From the NCBI GenBank assembly GCA_963971575.1, contig OZ020623.1, positions 18,168,980 to 18,232,979 of the forward strand: DNA of 64,000 nt, read 5' to 3'. The notes below the pieces were generated by a model. That model was not told the DNA's origin, made no database searches, and worked only from the letters and a program-made list of their open reading frames with translations. Shown one piece after another: positions 52,974-62,438 of the stretch (the stretch's first letter is position 1; every line of letters starts with the position of its first letter). This DNA is from Liopterus haemorrhoidalis (lineage: Eukaryota > Arthropoda > Insecta > Coleoptera > Dytiscidae). The position numbers and the translations under genes were made by a program.

Positions 52974-53453
52974 GGTTTCTTTCTTTAAAAATAAATGTAA
53001 ATTATCTAAAAATAATCGACAATATTTTTTTTATTTCGGTATAAATTAAAGTATATTACTAAATTATTTTGAATTTATTTTGATATAGGTAATTAAACAA
53101 TAAAATAGTACACATAATGGAAACAGGTGTATGTAATATGTATATAAAGTGTAGGTATGTCTAATATGTACATAATAGGTACCTGTTATATTATATATTT
53201 TACGTATATATGCTTATATTATGTACATATATTTACCAATAAAATGTTTTTTGACACCTATCTGTCAAAATCTGTCATTTTTATCCAATAGATAATATTT
53301 ATCAGTACCTACACGTTGTGAATAACTTATCCTATAGATAATTTAGTTACTCTATAGATAAATAATTGGAAATACGCAAAAAATTGTTCATTCTCTTGAT
53401 AACAACTTATCCCATAGATAGTCAATTTTATCTATGGTTCGAAATAACGGATC

Positions 53454-54087
53454 AAAAATTTGTCTTTTAAGTTTTTAAAATTAACATTTATTGTTTACAA
53501 TAAATGTTAATTATATTTTGCTGTTAAGTGAGTAATAAGAGAGTTATTTATATTACAAATTCTTGAAGTTTTCCCGCCATAACTCTACAAATATTTAGCG
53601 AATCAAAAAAATGTATTTATATTAAAGATTTGCCTTTTAATTTTAAACAATATATGATCTAGAGTTCGCGCGCTTAGCGTTAGGAAATTTCCACTGTAAA
53701 TAATGTATTGTCCACTGCGATTAAAAGTTTTTCAGCTTTAAATTCACTTAGTGTTCTGTTATTTCCACTTATTATGTCTATTCTGTTCTTTCTCACCGTC
53801 TGTCCTATGATCTGCAAAAGTTTTTTGTCTCAACAGTCACTTTTGCACACGTATTCGTAAGTTTTTGAGCGCAAAGTATCACTTTTTAATTCTTATTACG
53901 TATTTTATTATTATTTCACGTCTTAAATTATGTTGAACACGGTAAAACACTTTTTTTAATTCTTTCGACTTACTAATTTACGTCTTAAAATCATCATAAG
54001 TTCGTCTTTTGCGTCCTTTAGGTTAACTATTTTTGACATCTTCTTTTTAACGCTTTTAACTAACCTATTTCTCTTTTAAACGCCTTA
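53454..54087. repeat. Macrosatellite, array-less module
   Basis: Matches 48270-48880 block by block, with 'TTAGCGTTAGGAAATTTCC', 'TTTCTCACCGTCTGTCCTAT' and 'TTATTATTATTTCACGTC'. It ends 'CTTTTAAACGCC' where a Harbinger-type element is inserted. Confidence 0.85.
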
Positions 54088-54135
54088 GGGCCGCTTTTAC
54101 AAACCTCGGATACGTAGCGGTATAACTATCTAAGG

Positions 54136-54372
54136 CAGGGGTCGGCAACCTTTTTGTCAATAAGGGCGCAATTTAAATTCAAATGTTATTGAGGGCGCAT
54201 AAAAACGTAAAATATGTAAACACTCGTGGTTCGCAAGGTCGTCTAATCTAGTGCTGATCGCTCAAGTCGAATCACCAATAGATGCAATGTGGATATTGGG
54301 CACAGTATGTGTGTGTCTCGATAGCGAGATCGCATAAAAATCTCACCGAGGGCGCCGTGTTGCCGACTCCTG
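54136..54372. mobile_element. hAT-type MITE (CAGGGGTCGGCAACC ends), nested
   Basis: Starts CAGGGGTCGGCAACCTTTTT and ends TTGCCGACTCCTG, with a perfect 8-bp duplication ATCTAAGG at 54128-54135 and 54373-54380. The 237-bp interior is non-coding. Confidence 0.95.
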
Positions 54373-55574
54373 ATCTAAGGTATAAGTTTATTCCGATGTT
54401 TATTCCAACCGTCGCTTTTACAATGTATTTTATATTCTCAGATAGTTATCCATGGCTTTATTGTAAATAAAATAAAGTAGTATTGTTTGACACATAAACT
54501 GACATATTAGAAAAGTAATTTTTTAAATTGACATTACTATTAACAATACATTTGAGCATGTTTGGGGAAATATCGGGAGATGTCGAAATATTCGACTCAG
54601 ATAATTATTTTATTGTGCTATATCTACGGCGTTAGTGTCAGCCTCTCGTGTGCGAATATTCATAAAACCGCCCTCTAATAGAATCGAGCCCAAATACCGC
54701 CCAAGTGTAAATTTTTATAAGATCACCCTCTACTAATAGAATTCTATTGGAATCTATACAAAATGCCGTCCCTTTGATGAGCCGCTCGTGTGCGGTGCAG
54801 ACTATGCATAACTGCATGCGGTGGCCCTGATTGTGGTTCATATTTATGTACTGTAATCCCTTGTCACCGCGGAGCTTATGTTCCACTAACATACTGTGAA
54901 CAAAAAAACGCGAGTAATAAGATTAAGCATATACATATTATTTACAGTTAGTGAACTGCCAAAATTGTAACAAGTTCCTTCAAGAGTAAAATTTCAATGA
55001 TTAATAACAGGAGTATTTTTTTTTAGTGTATAACAACATTAAGAACCAGTTCGCATTTTGAAAAATATATAAATAAATAACAACCGGTTCATTCGAACTG
55101 CCTCCAGCCCAATATTGCATATATACATGTACAAAAACTGGCATTATGTGTACATAGTGTGAAAGGGGTGTTAAAGTGGCCAGTTAGATTCAAAGCGCTT
55201 AAAGTGCTAGGAGCATATTCCAGCGGTAATCGGCTGCTACTGTATACGCTTGCTACACTTTTAAAAAATAAATAAAATTATTATTAAATAACTGCGTGTA
55301 ATCAAAACTGCTAAACAAGTACATGGATAACGAGGGATTACGTACTATTATTATTTAGTATGGCAATGTCTAGGTTTTAGAGATTTTAAGGTCGCGACTA
55401 GCGTCTTCTAGTCTTCTGACATGATCTAACGATTACTTTTTACAGTAGCCGAGACCACCATGCCCTGTGAAGCATGCCCCATATTTCCGAAAATTAATTC
55501 AGAGATACAGGCATTCATTGTAAAGAATATGAGCCTATGGTTGCAACAGCATGGTTTTTTTTTAATCTTTTTAC

Positions 55575-55655
55575 CCATACTAGGTCGATCTCATGATACC
55601 ACACTTTCAAAGCAAGCGAGCTAACCACTACGCTGCTGCAACCACAATTTTATAA
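55575..55655 (-). mobile_element. SINE-like tRNA head
   Basis: On the minus strand GTTGCAGCAGCGTAGTGGTTAGC has the A-box pattern and 'GAGATCGACC' about 38 bases later has a weak B-box pattern. 'GGTTGCA' words bracket the unit at 55540 and 55645. No cloverleaf is convincing. Confidence 0.4.
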
Positions 55656-55890
55656 TTGTAATAAAAATTCAAATGAAACGTCATAATGTGACATTTATCA
55701 TATGTCAATTTAATTTTTTTACCGTTGCCGGGTAATAAATACTTATTAGCCAATCAGAGCAAGGGAATAACTTATACTGCCCTTTATCTGAAGTGTCGTT
55801 GGCCAGATAAGATATTCTGGTGTTTATTCCGATGTTTATCCTATCCGAGCATTGTAAAAGCGTTTTTTTGACTTGCAAAAGCGGCCCTTA

Positions 55891-57174
55891 GCTCCACCTA
55901 TATTTTGCTGTTAAGTGAATAATAAGGGAGTTATTTATGTTACAAATACTTGAAGTTTTCCTGCCATAACTCTACAATTATTTAGCGAATCAAAAAAATG
56001 CATTTTTATTAAAGATTTGCCTTTTAATTTTAAACTTTATTTGATCTTCTACAGTTCGCGCGCTTAGCATTAAGAAATTTCCACTGTAAACAATGTATTG
56101 TCCGCTGGTAAGGTGTTGTACATTTGGTCAGTTCACCACAGGTCAGGTAACCATTTGGTCAGATTACCACATTGTCAGGTAATTTTTTCGTAAGCTTACT
56201 ATGTTGGTCAGTTAACCATTTGGTCAGCTAACCAGAAGGTCAGGTAACCATCTGGTCAGCTAACCATATGGTTAAGTAACAATTTTGTCTGCTAATCACA
56301 TGGTCATGTAACCATTTGGTCAGTTAACAATATGATTAAGTAACCATTTGGTCAGCTAACCATATGTTAAAGTAACCATTTAGTCTGTTAACCACATGGT
56401 CATGTAACCACTTGGTCAGCTAACTATATTGTCATAAAATCATTTGGTCAGCTAACCATTTAGGTTAAGTAACCATTTGGTCAGCTAACCATATGGTCAG
56501 CTAACCATTAGGTTAAGTAACCATTTGGTCAGCTAACCATATGGTCAGGTAACCATTTGGTCAAATAACTATATGGTCAGATAACGATTTGATAAGCTAA
56601 CCATATGGTTAAGTAAACATTTGGTCAGCTATCCATATGATTAAGTTACAATTTGGTTAGCTTACCATACGGTTAAGTAACCATTTGGTCTGCTAACCAC
56701 ATGGTCATGTAACCATTTGGTGAGCTAACCATATGGTCAGGTTACCATTTCGTCAGCTAATCATATTGTCAGTTAACCATTTGGTCAGCTATCCAAATGC
56801 TCAGCAAACTATTTGTTCAGCTTACCACATGGTCAACTAATTCTTTCGTAAGCTAACAAAATTGGTCAGTTTACCACTTGGTCTGCTAACCACATGGTCA
56901 GGTTACCATTTGATCAGCTAACTACAAGGTCAGGTAATTCTTCGTAAACTAACCATTATTTTTCATGAATCCATTCGGTCATGTTTTGCTGCATATGGTT
57001 AAGTAACTGTTAAGTCAACAATAAGAGAGATATTTAAATTTTTAATTTTAGGAGTTTTCCCGCCATAAATCTCAAAATATTTGTTCAAACAAAAAAAGTA
57101 TTTAGTTAAAAAAAAATTCTTTTAATTTTAAACAATATATGTTAAATGTATTTTGCTGTTAAGTGAGTAATAAG
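55891..57174. repeat. Macrosatellite block with 16-bp array 3
   Basis: Flank module at 55891-56090, array at 56090-56960, and a right module containing 'ATTCGGTCATGTTTTGCTG' and 'GTTTTCCCGCCATAAATCTC'. It ends at a hAT-like MITE. Confidence 0.88.
56090..56960. repeat. 16-bp minisatellite array 3
   Basis: About 50 units of the alternating 16-mers; the last 400 bp (from about 56561) is repeated at 58775-59180. Confidence 0.9.
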
Positions 57175-57386
57175 CAGAATTACCATAATATTTTTTTTTC
57201 AAACCGGGACAATTTTGAGACTTTGCTAAAAGCAGAAAGTAGCGCCGTCTACGCTAGTACTTATGATTAAAATTGATAAATAACGGAGTGGTTAACAAAA
57301 ATCAAAATTGCAAAGTGGCCGGGACGCCGGGGCCATACCTTCATACAGGGAATATCCCGGTCAAACCGGGACGTATGGTAAGCCTC
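57175..57386. mobile_element. hAT-like MITE with 8-bp duplication, copy 1
   Basis: CAGAATTACCATAATA at the left and TATGGTAAGCCTC at the right, with GTAATAAG at 57167-57174 and 57387-57394. The interior has 'CCCGGTCAAACCGGG', self-complementary apart from a few bases. Confidence 0.75.
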
Positions 57387-59389
57387 GTAATAAGGGAGTT
57401 AATTATATTACACATACTTGAAGTTTTCCCGCCATAACTCTACAAATATTTAGCGAATCAAAAAATGTATTTATATTAAAGATTTGCCTTTTAATTTAAC
57501 ACAATATTTGATCTTCTAGAGTTCGCGCGCTTAGCGTTAAGAAATTTCCACTGTAAACAATGTATTGTCCACTTGTCAGGTATTGTACATTTGGTCAGCT
57601 TACCACATGGTTAGGTAACCATTTGGTCAGCTAACCATATTGTCAGGAAATATTTGGTCAGGTAACCATTTGGTCAGCTAACCATATGGTTAAGTAACCA
57701 TTTGGTCTTCAAACCACATTGTCATGTAACCATTTGGTCAGCTAACCTTATGACCAGGTCAAATTTCGCGAGCTAACCTTTTTGTCAAATAATCATTTGG
57801 TCAGATAACCATATGGTCGGGTAGCCATTTGGTCAGCTAACCAAATGGTCAGGTAACAATTTGGTCAGCTAATTATATGGTAAGGTACCATTTGCTCCGC
57901 TAACCATATTGTCAGGAAATATTTGGTCAGAAAACCTTTTGGTCAGCTAACCATATGGTTAAGTAAGTATTTGGTCATCTAACCATATGGTTAAGTAACC
58001 ATTTGGTTTTCAAACCACATGGTCATGTAACCATTTGGTCAGCTAACCATATGGCCAGGTAACATTTTGCGAGCTAACCTTTTTGTCAGTTAATCATTTG
58101 GTCAGATAACCATATGTTAAAGTAACCATTTAGTCTGTTAACCACATGGTCATGTTACCACTTGGTCAGCTTACTATATGGTCAGATAATCATTTGGTCA
58201 GCTAACCATATGGTAAAGTAACCATTTGGTCAGCTAACAATTAGGTTAAGGAACCATTTGGTTGGCTAAACATCTGGTTAAAAAACCATTTGGTCTGTTA
58301 ACCACATTGTCTTGTAACCATTTGGTCAGCTAACCGTATGGTCCGGTAACCATTTCGTCAGCTAATCATATTGTCAATTAACCATTTTGTCAGCTAACCA
58401 TATGGTCGGGCAGTCATTTGGTAAGTTAACCAAATGCTCAGCAAACTATTTGGTCAGCTTATGCCATGGTCAGGTAATTCTTTCGAAAGCTAACAATAAT
58501 AGTCAGTTTACCACTTGGTCTGCTAACCAGTTGGTCATTTTACCTTTTGGTCAGCTAACCATATTGTAAGGTTACAAATTAGTCAGCTAACCAAATGGTC
58601 AGGTACCTATTTGGTCAGCTTACCATATTGTCAAGAAACATTTAGGTCAGCTAACCATATGGTCGGGTAACAATTTGGTAAGCTAACCATATGGTCAGGT
58701 TACCTTTTGGTCGGCTATTCATATGGTCAAGAAAAATTTTGGTCAGCTAACCATATGGTCAGGTATCCATTTGGTCAAATAACTATATGGTCAGATAACG
58801 ATTTGATAAGCTAACCATATGGTTAAGTAAACATTTGGTCAGCTATCCATATGATTAAGTAACCATTTGGTTAGCTTACCATACGGTTAAGTAACCATTT
58901 GGTCTGCTAACCACATGGTCATATAACCATTTGGTGAACTAACCATATGGTCAGGTAATCATTTCGTCAGCTAATCATATTGTCAGTTAACCATTTGGTC
59001 AGCTATCCAAATGCTCAGCAAACTATTTGTTCAGCTTACCACATGGTCAACTAATTCTTTCGTAAGCTAACAATATTGGTCAGTTTACCACTTGGTCTGC
59101 TAACCACATGGTCAGGCTACCATTTGATCAGCTAACTACATGGTCAGGTAATTCTTCGTAAACTAACCATTATTTTTCATGAATCCATTCGGTCATGTTT
59201 TGCTGGATATGGTTAAGTAACTGTTAGGTCAACAATAAGGGAGATATTTAAATTTTTTATTTTATGAGATTTCCCGCCATAAATCTCAAAATATTTGACC
59301 AATCAAAAAAATGTATTTAGATAAAAAAATCGTCTTTTAATTTTAAACAATATATGTTAAATATATTTTGTTGTTAAGTGAGTAATAAG
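57387..59389. repeat. Macrosatellite block with 16-bp array 4
   Basis: Flank module 57387-57560, array 57560-59180 (about 100 units), and right module to 59389. Its second half duplicates the end of the preceding block. Confidence 0.88.
57560..59180. repeat. 16-bp minisatellite array 4
   Basis: The longest array in the window, with alternating 'GGTAACCATTTGGTCA' and 'GCTAACCATATGGTCA' units and point variants. Internal higher-order repetition is visible, for example 'ACCATTTGCTCCGCTAACC' returning at 60119. Confidence 0.9.
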
Positions 59390-59617
59390 TAGAATTACCA
59401 TAATATTTTTTTTTCAAACCGGGACAATTTTGAAATTTTGCTAAAAGCAGAAAGTAGGCGCTACTACAGTAGTAGGCGTCTACGCTAGTACTTATGATTA
59501 AAATTGATAAATAACGGAGTGGTTAACAAAAATCAAAATTGCAAAGTGGCCGGGACGCCGGGGCCATACCTTCATACAGGGAATATCCCGGTCAAACCGG
59601 GACGTATGGTAAGCCTC
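59390..59617. mobile_element. hAT-like MITE with 8-bp duplication, copy 2
   Basis: It has the same ends and the same GTAATAAG flanks (59382-59389 and 59618-59625) as copy 1, and differs by a small extra 'CTACTACAGTAGTAGG' palindrome. The shared flanks show it arose by segmental duplication, not by a new insertion. Confidence 0.78.
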
Positions 59618-60450
59618 GTAATAAGGGAGTTATTTATATTACACATACTTGAAGTTTTCCCGCCATGACTCTACAAATATTTAGCGAATCAAAAAATGTA
59701 TTTATATTAAAGATTTGCCTTTTAATTTAACACAATATTTGATCTTCTAGAGTTCGCGCGCTTAGCGTTAAGAAATTTCCACTGTAAACAATGTATTGTC
59801 CACTTGTCAGGTATTGTACATTTGGTCAGCTTACCACATGGTCAGGTAACCATTTGGTCAGCTAACCATATTGTCAGGAAATATTTGGTCAGGTAACCAT
59901 TTGGTCAGCTAACCATATGGTTAAGTAACCATTTGGTCTTCAAACCACATTGTCATGTAACCATTTGGTCAGCTAACCTTATGACCAGGTCACATTTCGC
60001 GAGCTAAACTTTTTGTCAGTTAATCATTTGGTCAGATAACCATATGGTCGGGTAGCCATTTGGTCAGCTAACCAAATGGTCAGGTAACTATTTGGTCAAC
60101 TAACCTAATGGTAAGGTAACCATTTGCTCCGCTAACCATATTGTCAGGAAATATTTGGTCAGGTAACCATTTGGTCAGCTAACCATATGATTAAGTAAAC
60201 ATTTGGTCACCTTACCATATGGTTAAGTAACCATTTGGTCTTCAAACCACATGGTCATGTAACCATTTGGTCAGCTAATCATATGGCCAGGTAACATTTT
60301 GCGAGCTAACCTTTTTGTTAGTTAATCATTTGGTCAGATAACCATATGGTCGGGTGGCCATTTGGTCAGCTAACCAAATGGTCAGGTAATTATTTGATCA
60401 GCTTACCATATGGTAAGGTAACCATTTGCTCCGCTAACCATTTGGTCAGG
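59618..60450. repeat. Macrosatellite block with 16-bp array 5
   Basis: Flank module 59618-59800 and array 59800-60450. It ends abruptly at a Harbinger-like transposase fragment. Confidence 0.88.
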
Positions 60451-60823
60451 TATAGTAGGTTTTGATTGAAATTTGTCCATTTTTTACCAATTTATGTCGA
60501 ATTTTTTCCAAAATATAATCAAACGTTGAAAGACTCATGCGAAAATAAGAATGAATTTTTTCTGGATGTTCGCAGAGTTGCATATAGAAATGATGAAATT
60601 CACCATGTATAGGTCTACTTTTATTTATTCTGTGAACATTGCACCTTCTAGTGTGTTTATTTTTATTTTTTGATAAATACCAAATTTTTAGGGAAGAGTT
60701 TTCTATTAGTAAAATATCCATTGTAATTTTGTGAACTTTCTGCTCAATTTTAAACGCATCACTATGGGTAGACACTCTTTTATAAGCGCGACATTCTTTC
60801 GCTGTTTTACTCTCCGCTTTCAT
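60446..60823 (-). pseudogene. PIF/Harbinger (HARBI1-like) transposase N-terminal part
   Basis: On the minus strand 'RCNVHRINKSRPIHGEFHHF' with 'LCEHPEKIHSYFRMSLSTFD' and 'YILEKIRHKLVK' matches the N-terminal segment of Harbinger nucleases (WvHpIn..R...G.fh.L...L..d..kF..yfRMs...Fd). The DDE catalytic domain downstream is missing: it runs into the minisatellite at 60446. The first 60 codons are Lys/Arg-rich and unrecognised. It cannot be active. Confidence 0.7.
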
Positions 60824-60989
60824 CGCTGCTTTGCTCTCTGCTTCACCATGTTCTTAGCCTAAGTGAGCTGCTATCCGACAACGTCGCTCTGACTGGTGGG
60901 GAGCGACCGATTACACACCTCAAGCCCCGCTAGCACCTAGGAACTTAGCGTTACGGGAGGATACACAGGAATTAGGGCTTTTATATATA
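60824..60989. other. Junction sequence
   Basis: GC-richer stretch with 'GTCGCTCTGACTGGTGGGGA' of unknown origin, upstream of the Harbinger fragment on the minus strand. No terminal repeat was found. Confidence 0.3.
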
Positions 60990-61240
60990 CATAATATATG
61001 GCGGGAAAACTCCTAAAATTTAAATATCTCCCTTATTATTGACTTAACAGCAAAACATGACCGAATGGATACATGACAAATAATGATTAGCTTACGAAAG
61101 AAATATCTGATCATGTAGTTAGCTGACCAAATGGTTACCCGACCATATGGTTGGCTGACCAAGTGGTTTCATGACCAATATGGTTAACTTACGAAAGAAT
61201 TACCTAAACATGTAGTGAGCTTACCAAATGGTTAGCTAAG
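60990..61240 (-). repeat. Inverted macrosatellite end
   Basis: 'GGCGGGAAAACTCCTAAAAT' followed by 'TTATTGACTTAACAGCAAAA' and a short run of 16-mers in reverse orientation. It is an inverted copy of the right module plus the last units of an array, placed next to the Harbinger fragment. Confidence 0.8.
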
Positions 61241-62036
61241 TAACGCCGTCTACGCTAATACTTATGATTAAAAATGATAAATAACGGAGTGGTTAACAAA
61301 AATCAAAATTTGTGTAGTAATAATTTTTAATAACTATTCATTGAACATAACTTATTATTAAAAGAAATATTAATATTCACCACTAGCATGATATTTCTTT
61401 AAAAATTCGTTGTTATTTTTAATTATAGGCTATTCCAAACTTTTAGGCGGAACTAAATGGAAATTTCGTTCTTTAGGTTGTCACGAGAAGGGACCTTGCT
61501 TGGGTTATTTCATTTTTCACGTATGGCATGTGAAAAATTAAAATTACAACAGTGAAAAAATGGAAACGAATGACATATGTCAAAATTTTTAATACATTTT
61601 TCCATATTTTCAAGAAATATATAAATAAAAAATGGGAAATTTTTATTAAGAATGACAAAAAATTCAATTGCAACAAAATAACATTTTATGATAACAATCA
61701 ATTTAAGCTAGAATTTACAATGTGAATATAATTTACAAAGCTTAAACCAAATGACTAAAATTCGGAATTAATTGATAAAAAATACTAGATTTCTAGTATT
61801 TTTAAAAACTCTAGTTCCGTCTAAACGTTTGGAATATCCTATAGTTGTCTAATCGTCATTTTCCGAGGCTGTGCTTTTTGTACTGCGTGTATATTTGGCA
61901 CTTATTAATTTTTACGAAATATCCGGGACAAAATGGCAAACTGGCCTGGACGCCGGGACCATACCTTCACACCGGAAATAACCCGGTCAAACCGGGACGA
62001 ATGTTAAGCCTAGTAATAAGGGAGTTATTTATATTA
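61241..62036. repeat. Split third copy of the hAT-like MITE/macrosatellite segment
   Basis: 'GCCGTCTACGCTAATACTTA' (left part) and 'GGACGCCGGGACCATACCTT' with 'GTTAAGCCTAGTAATAAG' (right part, about 61950-62020) match the MITE at 57175. They are separated by a CAGTCTG-type MITE and other sequence. Confidence 0.6.
61428..61839. mobile_element. CAGTCTG-family MITE, diverged copy
   Basis: Begins GGCTATTCCAAACTTTTAGG and ends 'ACGTTTGGAATATCC', TA on both sides. The interior matches the copy at 50914 ('GACCTTGCTTGGGTTATTTC'). Confidence 0.85.
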
Positions 62037-62438
62037 GAGTCGATTCATATAGAAAAGGATACACGACCGTTACAAAATTGCGCAAACAAGATAACGCCAG
62101 TGGTGGAGACAAATAAAATATTTTTAAACAAAATGGGACAATTAAATAATATTTTTTATTGAATTAGCTAAGGAACGATTTAAAAGTTGTATATTAAAAT
62201 ATAAATAAAATGCTGTTTAATATAAATATGTCAGTCATAAATGACAGAAGGCAAATTAATTATGAATAGAAAAATAAATTTTTATATAAACACGTTGAAA
62301 GCTCCTAACTCACACAAGACTTCTACGGCTATGAGTTACAAACCTAACACCTCTATTATAAGTAAATTAGACCCGTCCAGACGAAAAATCATTTCTGCAC
62401 AGTTTTATTGATGAACTCAACTCAATTTGAATCGACTC
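62037..62438. mobile_element. TA-flanked MITE (GAGTCGATTCA ends)
   Basis: GAGTCGATTCATATAG and TTGAATCGACTC, with TA at 62035-62036 and 62439-62440. The uninterrupted sequence 'TTTATATTACAAATACTTGA' occurs in other macrosatellite modules, which proves insertion. An open frame reaching 62162 is not conserved and not coding. Confidence 0.9.

Larger units (their letters stand above)
49959..53453. mobile_element. PIF/Harbinger-like element in the macrosatellite, itself invaded
   Basis: The left end GGCCCGGTATTTCCACCTTA and the inverse of the right end (GATCCGTTATTTCGAACC) are clearly related. Subterminal regions on both sides carry 'ATCTATAGATAA' and 'TTATCCCATAGATA' words. TAA lies at the left; the right copy is decayed. 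It interrupts macrosatellite sequence that is continuous elsewhere ('AATCAAAAAAATGTATTTAG' then 'CGTCTTTTAATTTTAAAC'). It encloses a Myb/SANT-like gene start and a transposase start (52530-52973), plus a dispersed repeat and a TGGTC MITE. The transposase core is deleted. Confidence 0.7.
54088..55887. mobile_element. PIF/Harbinger-type non-autonomous element with TTA target duplication
   Basis: Ends GGGCCGCTTTTACAA and TTGCAAAAGCGGCCC, TTA on both sides (54085-54087 and 55888-55890). The empty site 'AAACGTCTTAACTCCAC' survives at about 48860-48876. The subterminal regions carry 'TCCGATGTTTATTCCAACC' and 'TTATTCCGATGTTTATCC', related to each other. It contains a hAT MITE (54136) and a SINE-like head. 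No transposase gene. Confidence 0.88.

Noticed and set aside
58387..58569. Short open frame inside the minisatellite
   Set aside because: It is a translation of 16-bp repeats.
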